Part shown: in pieces, positions 1 through 7,635 of the stretch | How the letters are laid out: each line of letters opens with the position of its first letter | Position numbering within the stretch: position 1 is the first letter of the stretch | IMG/VR virus record: IMGVR_UViG_3300021961_000042 | Span: 1-64,000 of that record | Strand: one strand, 5' to 3' | Length of the DNA: 64,000 nt | Origin: a virus | Made by a program: the position numbers and the translations under genes | The notes under the pieces: model-generated | The model's input: the letters and a program-made list of their open reading frames with translations, nothing else | Database searches by the model: none | What the model was told of the DNA's origin: nothing

Positions 1-1572
1 GGAGGACTTTCAAGGTTACTTCAAGTTGGTTATTCAAAGAATGTATTAAAACTTGACTACTCATCACTATACCCTTCTATTCAGTTGGTTCATGATGTGT
101 TTCCTAAATGTGACGTAACAGGTGCGATGAAAAGTATGTTAAAGTACTTTCGTGACACTCGTATAAAATATAAAAACTTAGCAGGTGAATTTAAAAAAAC
201 GGATCCGAAACTTTCTGTCTCATACGACAGGAAACAATTACCAATCAAAATCTTTATCAATGCCTTCTTTGGATCATTATCAGCACCCCACGTCTTCCCT
301 TGGGGTGATATGGACATGGGAGAACAGATTACGTGTACCGGTAGGCAATATCTACGACAGATGATTATGTACTTTATGAGTAAAGGTTATGTTCCTCTTG
401 TGATGGATACGGATGGAGTAAACTTTGAAACCCCAAATGATGTGGATACTCACCACTATGTCGGTAAAGGTCTTAATGGTTTAGTTGAAAAAGATAAAGA
501 GTATTTTGGTTCTGAAGCGGATGTTGCTGAGTATAATGACTTATTTTTAAGAAACGAAATGGGTCTTGATATAGATGGAGTTTGGCCTTCAACAATAAAC
601 GTAGCAAGAAAAAATTATGCACTTCTTACAGATAAAGGTAAAGTTAAACTTACAGGAAATACCATCAAATCTAAAAAACTACAAACGTATGTTGCGGAGT
701 TTTTGGACAAAGGGTTAAGAATGTTACTTGATGGTAAGGGTGCTGAGTTTTTGGACTTTTACTATGAGTACGTTGAGAAACTTTTTAATAGACAAATACC
801 TTTGGCTAAAATTGCAAATAAAGCTCGTGTTAAACAATCAATAGAAGATTATAAAGTTCACGTTACTAAAAAAACAAAGTCAGGAAATTCGATGTCTCGT
901 CAGGCACACATGGAATTATTGATACGTGCAGGTATTAATCCTGGTTTAGGAGACACTGTTTATTATGTTAATAACGGCGAAAAGAAATCACATGGAGATG
1001 TTCAAAAGAAAACTAAAAAAATTAAAGCAACAAAAGAGGAAGTTCTTCTTTATGAAAAAAATAACGGTAAACCATTCCCGATAGAGTATGAAGATGACAT
1101 TGTGTTAAACTGTTATCTAATTAATGAACAAGATATTGAAAAAAATCCTGACTTACTTGGTGAATATAATATTGCAAGATACATGGCAGCATTTAACAAA
1201 AGAATTGAACCTCTACTTGTTGTTTTCAAACCTGAAATTAGAGATGAGATATTAATTGAAGACCCAAAAGACCGACCAATTTTTACTAAAGCACAAACAG
1301 AATTAGATAGGGGAACACCTAAAAAAGAAAAAGATCAAGACAATTTAGACGAGGTTTTAACATTATCTGATATGGAATTAGAATTTTGGCAATCAACGGG
1401 TATTGACCCTTATTATATGTATTTAGAAAATACTTTAGATTTAGTTGATCAAGAATATGTTGAAAAAAATAAAAACTTAATGAATACCAGAGTTAAAAAA
1501 GTTAAGGTAGATGAAGATGAAATTTATGAATTTGACGAAGATGGCGATTTAATGTCTTTAGTTTTTGACTAA
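1..1572 (+). CDS. 43: Family B DNA polymerase, T4 gp43-like (5' end outside window)
   Basis: Replicative DNA polymerase, C-terminal half. The frame is open to the left edge of the window, so the real start and the 3'-5' exonuclease domain lie outside it. The palm motifs are visible. Motif A is DYSSLYPSI, encoded at about 55-81. Motif B is the K-x(3)-N-x(2)-FG type, seen as KIFINAFFGSL around 247-282. Motif C is VMDTDG around 400-418, with the two catalytic aspartates. The rest is thumb and a charged tail that ends in DLMSLVFD. That end resembles the short hydrophobic clamp-binding peptide at the C-terminus of gp43-type polymerases, but this is inference. The stop codon overlaps by 4 nt the end of a convergent minus-strand gene. 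An internal TTG at 85 could be mistaken for a start, but the polymerase signature continues upstream of it. Confidence 0.93.
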   Translation, partial: GGLSRLLQVGYSKNVLKLDYSSLYPSIQLVHDVFPKCDVTGAMKSMLKYFRDTRIKYKNLAGEFKKTDPKLSVSYDRKQLPIKIFINAFFGSLSAPHVFPWGDMDMGEQITCTGRQYLRQMIMYFMSKGYVPLVMDTDGVNFETPNDVDTHHYVGKGLNGLVEKDKEYFGSEADVAEYNDLFLRNEMGLDIDGVWPSTINVARKNYALLTDKGKVKLTGNTIKSKKLQTYVAEFLDKGLRMLLDGKGAEFLDFYYEYVEKLFNRQIPLAKIANKARVKQSIEDYKVHVTKKTKSGNSMSRQAHMELLIRAGINPGLGDTVYYVNNGEKKSHGDVQKKTKKIKATKEEVLLYEKNNGKPFPIEYEDDIVLNCYLINEQDIEKNPDLLGEYNIARYMAAFNKRIEPLLVVFKPEIRDEILIEDPKDRPIFTKAQTELDRGTPKKEKDQDNLDEVLTLSDMELEFWQSTGIDPYYMYLENTLDLVDQEYVEKNKNLMNTRVKKVKVDEDEIYEFDEDGDLMSLVFD

Positions 1573-1901
1573 GAACCTTTTAAACCATCCGATGAAAGGA
1601 TATACCAACTATTACCAACAAATTTAAATTCTACACAAGAACCAACATTAAGTTCAACTTCTCCAAATTCTTCATCTATTAGTTTTTCTGATTTAACTAA
1701 CGTTTGTGTTAAAGATTTTATTACAACGTGATCTGTTGTATTGTGATTTAATTTAATTGTACAGTGGTCTATACCTTTTGTTATTATAACATATTCACCA
1801 CTAGTTAAATATTCTTTTTCTGAGACTATAGATGAATCTGACGTTTCTATCGTCACTCCATTAATAATTCTTTTAGAGGGTATTGATCTAAAAACCGCCA
1901 T
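1569..1901 (-). CDS. Small beta-rich protein of the neck-gene operon, function unknown
   Basis: A 110-residue protein with alternating short hydrophobic and polar stretches, suggesting an all-beta fold. It has no signal peptide or membrane segment. Its C-terminus (VEFKFVGNSWYILSSDGLK) has the 'W-x-I-x-S-x-G' ending often seen in domains at the tips of phage fibres and other virion proteins. It lies 3 nt downstream of the putative neck protein on the minus strand and is probably cotranscribed with it. That suggests a virion role such as neck whisker or decoration protein, but no homolog is recognised with certainty. Its end overlaps the polymerase stop by 4 nt in convergent orientation. Confidence 0.6.
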   Translation of the reverse strand: MAVFRSIPSKRIINGVTIETSDSSIVSEKEYLTSGEYVIITKGIDHCTIKLNHNTTDHVVIKSLTQTLVKSEKLIDEEFGEVELNVGSCVEFKFVGNSWYILSSDGLKGS

Positions 1902-1904
1902 AAA

Positions 1905-3023
1905 TTATATAATATTTATTGGGTAGTTAAATGGTCTATATTTTAATGCTTTATTCATATTTTCTGCCATAGCCCCTTTTATTTCCCATTGTTTTTCTGG
2001 TCTTAACCTTTCAAGTCTAGTTTTCAACTCCTCCCAAAGGATTGATTTTTCATCCTTAGCCTCTGATTGTAAAGTCGTATATTCTAAAGTTAATTCACTA
2101 TCGGGTGTTTTTAAATTACCACTAAATTTTCCTCTTACTCTAGCAAGTGTTTCTTTACAATAAGCGGTAAACCATCTTCTAACCCAGTTTTGTGCTGGTG
2201 CGTTTAACTCATCCCATCTTGTCTCGTCAATTGGGATGTCAGATGGTAGTTTTACTACGTCAGGATTTTTTGCTAAACAATCGTCCCTATCAAAAGTATC
2301 GTAATACCAATACCAAACTCTATATTTGTTTCTTTCGATATTACCAAAATCAAATTTTCCACCAGGTACGTTGTATAAATGTAACGCTTTTTTTCCTTCA
2401 GGTAGTGCGGTAATTCTATATGTTAAATCCCCTGTAATAATCCTTCTTTTTAGTTGGATGTCTGCCATTCTTAAAAGAATGTCAAATGCGGGTGTTATAA
2501 AATAATTACCAGTGGTACCCATTTGAGAAAATCCTGCACCACCACCTAAACCAATACCTCCAAAACCACCAAATCCTCCCATAAATGGGTCAAAGTACGC
2601 TGCGTCCAATTCAGATCTGGCAAACCAAAGTAATTCGTTAACTTCTCTTCCTGCGGGTATTTCATATATTTGTTGCCCCGCAACTAATTCTATATAATCT
2701 TTTTGTAAAACATAATCACCACCGGCTTGAAGACCAACAATTTTAGAATATGCGTAAGTGTATTGTGTCTCCCAATCTAAACTTCTAGTCGTAAATGCCT
2801 TTGTCAAAGATTGTTCGTCTAAATTTAAACCATAAAGTGCGGACCATTGGGTCTCAATTAACCAATCATTAACATGTTGTGAATAGTCTTGAATTGATAA
2901 TTCTAAAAGAGAATCCATCATTTCGTCCTCTAATTCGACACCCCTTAAAGGTGCACCCAAAAGATTTCTAATTCTTTTATAAAGTTTACTTCTATGTGGT
3001 TCTGAGATTATAGATGTTGACAT
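1905..3023 (-). CDS. Putative neck / head-tail connector protein (gp13-like)
   Basis: A 372-residue virion protein. The N-terminal ~70 residues form an acidic helical region (GVELEDEMMDSLLELSIQDY) like the helical core of head-tail adaptor proteins. A beta region follows (YIELVAGQQIYEIPAGREVN), then a glycine/phenylalanine-rich loop near residues 150-170 (PFMGGFGGFGGIGLGGGAGF), then a helical C-terminal half. The gene sits close to the gp14- and gp15-like genes but on the opposite strand, which would complete the T4 order 13-14-15-18-19. Assignment to gp13 rests on this order and the general architecture, not on a firm sequence match. A 17-nt AT-only element identical to the one before the giant baseplate gene at 15578 lies just upstream. 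Confidence 0.5.
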   Translation of the reverse strand: MSTSIISEPHRSKLYKRIRNLLGAPLRGVELEDEMMDSLLELSIQDYSQHVNDWLIETQWSALYGLNLDEQSLTKAFTTRSLDWETQYTYAYSKIVGLQAGGDYVLQKDYIELVAGQQIYEIPAGREVNELLWFARSELDAAYFDPFMGGFGGFGGIGLGGGAGFSQMGTTGNYFITPAFDILLRMADIQLKRRIITGDLTYRITALPEGKKALHLYNVPGGKFDFGNIERNKYRVWYWYYDTFDRDDCLAKNPDVVKLPSDIPIDETRWDELNAPAQNWVRRWFTAYCKETLARVRGKFSGNLKTPDSELTLEYTTLQSEAKDEKSILWEELKTRLERLRPEKQWEIKGAMAENMNKALKYRPFNYPINII

Positions 3024-3028
3024 AAGAA

Positions 3029-3045
3029 TATTTTATATATAAATA
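3029..3045 (-). promoter_or_regulatory. Putative late promoter element of the minus-strand neck operon
   Basis: Read on the minus strand it is TATTTATATATAAAATA, identical to 15554-15570, ending 5 nt before the ATG of the gene at 1905-3023. Confidence 0.6.
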
Positions 3046-3050
3046 TCTTA

Positions 3051-3767
3051 TTATTCTGCTTTATTTCTATCTAATTGAGTTGTATATAAATCAGTAACAA
3101 AATCCCAATTAACTACCTTCCAAAAATTATGTATATAACGGTCTCTTTCGTTTTTGTATTTAAGATAATAAGAGTGTTCCCACAAATCTAATCCTAATAA
3201 TGGATAACTTTTATTTTTTCCACTCATCATTAAGGGATTATCTTGGTTTGGTGTCGTTACAATTTTTAACCTATTTGTTTTTGTAAGTACCAACCAAACC
3301 CAACCTGACCCAAATCTTGATTTTGCTTCTTCTTCAAATTTTTCTTTAAATTTATCAAATGACCCAAAAGTGGATTCTAATTTATATAATAAAGGATTTT
3401 CTAATTTTGTTTTTTTAGGTGACAACATTTTCCAAAATAGTGCGTGGTTAAACGCGCCACCACCGTTGTTTCTTACCTTTGTATTGAATTTGGAAATACT
3501 CGAAACAATTTCTTCTAAATCTAAATCTTTGCCTTTTATTTTTTCTAACTCCTTATTTAACTTTTCAACATAACCCTTGTAGTGTTTTGTATAATGAGTT
3601 TTCATCGTCTCACTATCTATAAAGTCTTCTAAATCATCAAACTCATAAGGTAATTTTTCTATTGAAACTTTTTTTATTTCATTAATTAAAGATTCATTAA
3701 GTAGAGAATTAATTCCTAACTTACTTTCGATTAAATTTATTTTTTCATTTAATTTTTTAAATATCAT
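3051..3767 (-). CDS. sodA: Superoxide dismutase, Mn-type Fe/Mn family, with N-terminal extension
   Basis: Converts superoxide to oxygen and hydrogen peroxide. With the start chosen here (238 residues), the SOD fold begins at LPYEFDDLEDFI, residue ~39. The four metal ligands are present: His58 in MKTHYTKHY, His108 in GGGAFNHALFW, and Asp194 and His198 in GLDLWEHSYYLKY. Gly103-104 and Gln175 (in NQDNPLM) are the positions that distinguish manganese from iron enzymes, so a manganese enzyme is predicted. The first ~38 residues are not part of the fold. They are charged and helical and contain several L/I-x-E sites (SLLNES, LINEI), resembling a phage capsid-targeting propeptide. An ATG 15 nt upstream (3782) is possible, but the AT-rich promoter-like element sits immediately before 3767. 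No secretion signal is seen. Confidence 0.92.
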   Translation of the reverse strand: MIFKKLNEKINLIESKLGINSLLNESLINEIKKVSIEKLPYEFDDLEDFIDSETMKTHYTKHYKGYVEKLNKELEKIKGKDLDLEEIVSSISKFNTKVRNNGGGAFNHALFWKMLSPKKTKLENPLLYKLESTFGSFDKFKEKFEEEAKSRFGSGWVWLVLTKTNRLKIVTTPNQDNPLMMSGKNKSYPLLGLDLWEHSYYLKYKNERDRYIHNFWKVVNWDFVTDLYTTQLDRNKAE

Positions 3768-3778
3768 AATAATAAATA
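3768..3778 (-). promoter_or_regulatory. Putative late promoter element of the SOD gene
   Basis: Minus-strand TATTTATTATT directly before the ATG at 3767, in the 11-nt gap after the helicase stop. It supports 3767 rather than 3782 as the start. Confidence 0.5.
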
Positions 3779-5542
3779 TCACCTCTTAGAAGAAATTAAA
3801 TTTAACATTTCTTCAATTGTCGATGCGTCTTCCATAATATCATCACCCATTACTGTCGATATGATTTTTTTCTTTCTATTAAGGATGTCATATATTACCC
3901 CTTCTATTGTGTTTTCAAATAATGGATAATAAACGGATGTTGAATTTTTTTGACCGATCCTATGAGATCTGTCTTCCGCTTGTGCGTGTTCGGCAGGAAC
4001 AAATGATAGGTCATTCATAATAACGGCTTCGGCTGCGGTTAAAGTAATACCGACACCTGCTGCTTTTAAGTTACCAACAAAAACTTTGATTTTATCGTTT
4101 TCTTGAAAATCGTCAACGGCTTTTTGTCTGTGTGGTTTTGAGCAAGACCCATCCAAATAAACTGCTTGTTTTCCAAAATGTTCATAAATAGTTCTTAATG
4201 TGTCTGTAAAATTTGTAAATATTATAACTTTTTTTCCTTGTTCAATAATATTTTCCGCTAACTCGATTGTGTTTTTAACTTTTTCTTCGGCAATTACTTT
4301 TCTAACTTTCATTAGTTTACCAAACTGAATTGTAAGTGATGAAGATTCTTCTGAGTTATTATCATACCAATTAAAATATTCACCCATTAATTCTTCGTAG
4401 TCTTTTGATTTTAATCTCAAATAAACCGGTGTGATAATTTTATCAGGTAAATCTAACACATCTTCTTTTAGTCTTCTAAGTATATGTGTTTGAGTTCTTT
4501 CTCGTAACTCATCTAAATTTGATGCTCCCGTTACATTCCATACTTTTCTTTTTCCAACACTAAACTGAAAACCATTACAGTATCTTTTAGCATACGCCAT
4601 CCAATTTGCAGCAACAGGACTTTCAACTAAATTTAAAAGATTATAATAATTCATTGGTCTTGATGTCATTGGTGTCCCCGTAAGTAACCAAACCCTTTCA
4701 ACTTTACCACAAAGATCATTTACAATTTTTGTTCTTTGCGCTTGTGGATTTGAAATCATATGTGCCTCATCCATAATAACTAAATCAAAATTAGTATTTA
4801 AAATTATTGACTCATCTTTCTTTTTAGGATCATGAAAGTTTTTTAATATGTCGTAGTTAATAATAACAAAATCGGATTCAGTTGAAAATTTTTTACCTTC
4901 AGCAATATAAACAGACCTGTCTGAATAATTTTCAATTTCACGCTGCCAATTTATTTTGAGTGATGCGGGACAAACAATTAATATTTTTTTTGCGCCCGTT
5001 TCAAGTGCCGAAATAATTGTTGATGTTGTTTTACCAAGACCCATGTCGTCAGCCAAAATAAACTTTTTATTTCTAACAAGTTTTTCAATCGCCTCTTTTT
5101 GATGATCCATCGGTGCCCTGTGATCGTATTTAGAATATTCTATAACAACATTTTTAACTTCATTGTCTTTAATAAGTGCACTTTTTGGAACCCAAAAATC
5201 ATGTAAAGTTTCCCCACTAAATATTTTTCCCCATATATGATATGATTTATCTTTTTCTACAAGTAACTTTTCAACATAAATTTCTGATGGTTCTTTTGTA
5301 AACATTTTATCTTCCATCATTTTTTTACCAAAATAGGAATCTAGTTTGACCCATTTTTTGGCAACCTTTGGTATTCTGCCGTGAAAGTTAATAATATATT
5401 CTGCTTGTGATCTTGTAGGGGTAAATGATTTACTATTTTGTTTTTTGTGTTTTAACGACAATATATAGTTATTTGACCCAACATATTCGTCTAATAATTG
5501 AAGGGCTCTTGTCTCAGGTGTTTTTGAAATTAATTCTTCCAT
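3779..5542 (-). CDS. SNF2-family DNA helicase/translocase (SMARCAL1/UvsW-like role)
   Basis: A double-stranded-DNA-dependent ATPase of helicase superfamily 2, 587 residues from the chosen start. Motif I is DDMGLGKTT near residue 165, motif II is DEAH near 260, motif III is LLTGTPM, motif V is GNLKAAGVGITLT, and motif VI is DRSHRIGQ near 525. The last is diagnostic of SNF2 proteins. The N-terminal ~140 residues may be a DNA-binding accessory domain. Such enzymes remodel forks or anneal strands, and in a T4-like phage this one could stand in for UvsW in recombination-dependent replication. A longer frame starts at 5623, but its extra residues are hydrophobic and would be encoded across the divergent promoter region. 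The ATG at 5542 follows a TATTTATA element and gives a normal polar N-terminus (MEELISKTPETRALQ). Confidence 0.88.
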   Translation of the reverse strand: MEELISKTPETRALQLLDEYVGSNNYILSLKHKKQNSKSFTPTRSQAEYIINFHGRIPKVAKKWVKLDSYFGKKMMEDKMFTKEPSEIYVEKLLVEKDKSYHIWGKIFSGETLHDFWVPKSALIKDNEVKNVVIEYSKYDHRAPMDHQKEAIEKLVRNKKFILADDMGLGKTTSTIISALETGAKKILIVCPASLKINWQREIENYSDRSVYIAEGKKFSTESDFVIINYDILKNFHDPKKKDESIILNTNFDLVIMDEAHMISNPQAQRTKIVNDLCGKVERVWLLTGTPMTSRPMNYYNLLNLVESPVAANWMAYAKRYCNGFQFSVGKRKVWNVTGASNLDELRERTQTHILRRLKEDVLDLPDKIITPVYLRLKSKDYEELMGEYFNWYDNNSEESSSLTIQFGKLMKVRKVIAEEKVKNTIELAENIIEQGKKVIIFTNFTDTLRTIYEHFGKQAVYLDGSCSKPHRQKAVDDFQENDKIKVFVGNLKAAGVGITLTAAEAVIMNDLSFVPAEHAQAEDRSHRIGQKNSTSVYYPLFENTIEGVIYDILNRKKKIISTVMGDDIMEDASTIEEMLNLISSKR

Positions 5543-5601
5543 TATATTATAAATAAAAATAGTAAAATATAATAAAAAATCAATTAAAGTATTTATATTA
5601 T
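5543..5601. promoter_or_regulatory. Divergent promoter region between SNF2 helicase and gp14-like gene
   Basis: A 59-nt, almost pure AT gap. On the minus strand TATTTATAATATA (5555-5543) abuts the helicase ATG; on the plus strand TATTTATATTAT (5590-5601) abuts the gp14-like ATG. Each element is oriented towards its own gene. Confidence 0.6.
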
Positions 5602-6117
5602 ATGACACAGAATAAAGTTCCAATTACAAGATTAAATAAGTTTTTCTCAGAGGAGGACTTCAATTTAGATATTAATATGGGTATGGAATGGCAAATGGGT
5701 GATATGAATTTCACTGTTGTTTTATATCGAGTAGATAGACAAAAAACAAATAATGATGATGTTTATGGTGAGGCTTTAACTAATGGAATTCAGTTTTTAG
5801 TACCTGTTGAATTAAAAGGTTTAGTAAAAATAGAGTCTCCTTCTAATTCTGATTATGGGTCTTCTAAACTTTCACAAATAGAACCAGGTAATATGACGTT
5901 TAGTGTTTATCAATCACATTTAGATCAATTGGCTGTTGAGATATCTTTAGGTGATTATTTAGCGTATTACGAAACAGAAGATAGAGTGAGATATTATTCG
6001 GTAGTTAATGACGGTAGAGTTAATTCAGACTTGAAACACTCATATGGTGGATATAAAAAATATTATAGAACAATAATCGCAGCACCAACAACACAAGAAA
6101 TTTTTGACGGAGTTTAA
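5602..6117 (+). CDS. Putative neck protein (gp14-like)
   Basis: A 171-residue soluble protein with mixed alpha/beta character. It shows the pattern R-x(5)-N-D-x-Y-G-E (residues ~45-60) and a GDYLAYYETEDRVRYYSVV stretch, followed by a C-terminal 'PTTQEIFDGV'. This general layout, and the position directly before the gp15-like gene and the sheath gene, fit the head-completion/neck protein gp14 of T4-like phages. The call is mainly from gene order. The ATG follows a TATTTATATTAT element with no spacer, and only 2 nt separate the stop from the next start. It is transcribed divergently from the SNF2 helicase gene. Confidence 0.5.
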   Translation: MTQNKVPITRLNKFFSEEDFNLDINMGMEWQMGDMNFTVVLYRVDRQKTNNDDVYGEALTNGIQFLVPVELKGLVKIESPSNSDYGSSKLSQIEPGNMTFSVYQSHLDQLAVEISLGDYLAYYETEDRVRYYSVVNDGRVNSDLKHSYGGYKKYYRTIIAAPTTQEIFDGV

Positions 6118-6119
6118 TT

Positions 6120-7349
6120 ATGGCATTACCAAAAAAAATAAAAAAAACATTACCACTAGTCCCAAAGAAAGTAGGTAAAGAGAGAAGACAAGAAATGTTA
6201 GACCAAGTTACTGATGGTGGAACATTTTTACCTAAAGGAGTTTTACATGCTGATTTAGATAGAGGAGTTTTAGATTTTGTAAAAGAAAAACTTAAATTAG
6301 TTGTTGATGGTAAAGACGTACCTACCGTTGATAAAATCATAACAAATCAAAGTTGGGCACAATTTACTGAAACGTGGGAGTTTCAAGACTTAGATAAAAA
6401 TGTTTCATTACCTTTTATTATAACCGTAAGAGAACCTACAGTAAAATACGGTAAAATTTGGGGTGGGCAAGCAAATATTCCTGATAGGTTAAAGTTTTAT
6501 TATTATTCTGTTCCGACTTGGGACGGGGATAGAAAAGGTGCGGATGTTTATAAAATACCACAACCAGTACCTGTTGATATTACATATTCAGTTAAGATTT
6601 TTTGTTCAAGAATGAGAGAAGTAAATGAATTCAATAAAATAATGATGCAAACATTTACCTCTAAACAAGCTTATACACAAATTAAGGGTCATTTTATGCC
6701 ATTAAAAATGGAAGACCCGTCAGACGAATCTGTTAAAGATATGGAGAAAAGAAAATATTATATTCAAACATATAAAATAACTCTTATGGGATTTTTATTA
6801 GATGAAGAAGAATTTACAGTTGCTCCCGCAATTTCAAGACAGGTTTCAATGTTTGAAGTAGATACTAGAACTAAAAGTAGAAGAGTAAAAATTGAACCAC
6901 CTAGACCTGATAATTTTGATTTGGATTTTTTATTTATTTCAGGTAACACAGAACTTGTTGAAGTTATGAGATACGATGCAGATATTGTTATTGATAGTGC
7001 AACAAACATTACAAATTGTTTTTCAATTGGTTATTCATCTATAACAAATAATAACTTGGTTTATACTAATTGTTCAGGATCAACCGTTACACTACCAACA
7101 TTATCAGGAAATTCAGGTACTGTTTGTGTTAAATCATCTACACAACCATATTTTACAATATCTAGTGGGGGTACAATAACACCAACTACATCTTGTTCTG
7201 TTGGTTATTCCGTTTTTATAAATAATAATTTTTATGGGGACAACTTATCACTAATACAAGTAAATAATGGAGACGTTTTAAAAATAGTCGTATACAAAGA
7301 AGACATAACAAAAGAATCAATAATTAAAACAATAGTTAAATTATTATAA
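6120..7349 (+). CDS. Putative tail-completion / sheath-terminator protein (gp15-like) with extra C-terminal domain
   Basis: A 409-residue protein. The N-terminus is strongly basic (ALPKKIKKTLPLVPKK). The region around residues 95-245 has the look of tail terminators: a hydrophobic beta strand (LPFIITVREPTV), the PVPVDITYSVKIFCSRMREV segment and a following helix (EFNKIMMQTF). Residues ~280-409 form a separate Ser/Thr/Asn-rich, cysteine-containing beta domain that looks added on. T4 gp15 has 272 residues, so the length fits a gp15 core plus a C-terminal domain. Its position between the gp14-like gene and the sheath gene supports a role at the tail's proximal end. It is coupled to the upstream gene with a 2-nt gap. 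Its stop overlaps the end of the convergent small gene at 7344. Confidence 0.45.
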   Translation: MALPKKIKKTLPLVPKKVGKERRQEMLDQVTDGGTFLPKGVLHADLDRGVLDFVKEKLKLVVDGKDVPTVDKIITNQSWAQFTETWEFQDLDKNVSLPFIITVREPTVKYGKIWGGQANIPDRLKFYYYSVPTWDGDRKGADVYKIPQPVPVDITYSVKIFCSRMREVNEFNKIMMQTFTSKQAYTQIKGHFMPLKMEDPSDESVKDMEKRKYYIQTYKITLMGFLLDEEEFTVAPAISRQVSMFEVDTRTKSRRVKIEPPRPDNFDLDFLFISGNTELVEVMRYDADIVIDSATNITNCFSIGYSSITNNNLVYTNCSGSTVTLPTLSGNSGTVCVKSSTQPYFTISSGGTITPTTSCSVGYSVFINNNFYGDNLSLIQVNNGDVLKIVVYKEDITKESIIKTIVKLL

Positions 7350-7499
7350 ATCTTCACCGTATATATCCTTTTCTTTTTGACAATTTTTCAAAATCAAGTT
7401 TTCTAAGAATTTATACACCTTAAACCCTTTTTTTTCACAATACTCCTTCAATAGTTTGTGCGATTCTTCTGAAATTTTAATGTTTTTAATTTTTTTCAT
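7344..7499 (-). CDS. 51-residue ribbon-helix-helix-like protein
   Basis: A very short minus-strand gene, from the ATG complement at 7497-7499 to the TAA at 7344-7346. The protein begins MKKIKNIKISEESHKLLKEY and continues with a second predicted helix (KVYKFLENLILKNCQ). A basic beta strand followed by two helices is the layout of small RHH (Arc/MetJ-type) DNA-binding proteins, so a transcriptional regulator is plausible. An inverted repeat (7518-7546) lies 18 nt upstream of the start, in the gap before the tail sheath gene, and could be its operator. The gene fits exactly between two plus-strand genes and overlaps the upstream one by 6 nt in convergent orientation. Real expression is not proven. 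Confidence 0.6.
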   Translation of the reverse strand: MKKIKNIKISEESHKLLKEYCEKKGFKVYKFLENLILKNCQKEKDIYGEDL

Positions 7500-7517
7500 A
7501 ATAAAGTAAATAGTTAA

Positions 7518-7546
7518 GGCAGAAAAAAGGTAGAATTATTTCTGCC
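7518..7546. repeat. Inverted repeat between the RHH-like gene and the sheath gene
   Basis: Perfect 8-bp arms, GGCAGAAA (7518-7525) and TTTCTGCC (7539-7546), separated by 13 nt. The TTAAGG / CCTTAA sequences just outside extend the symmetry imperfectly. No T-run follows on either strand, so it is not a standard terminator. The position between divergently transcribed genes suggests an operator or mRNA structure. Confidence 0.55.
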
Positions 7547-7595
7547 ACACCTTAAATAATTACATTTTATAAGTGTTTTTTGCTTTAAATGATTG

Positions 7596-7608
7596 TATTT
7601 ATATAAAA
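7596..7608 (+). promoter_or_regulatory. Putative late promoter element before tail sheath gene
   Basis: TATTTATATAAAA, a member of the repeated TATTTATA family, lying 27 nt before the ATG at 7636. Confidence 0.5.
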
Positions 7609-7635
7609 AAATAAATTTAAAAATACAGTAAAATA

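Noticed and set aside
3779-5623. Longer SNF2 helicase with a hydrophobic N-terminus starting at 5623
   Set aside because: The extra 27 residues would be encoded across the divergent promoter region and overlap the start of the opposite gene; the ATG at 5542 has the usual context.
7349-7635. A tRNA gene in the largest intergenic gaps
   Set aside because: No cloverleaf or TTCRA-type T-arm was found here or in the gaps at 12007, 29054, 36105 and 59091.
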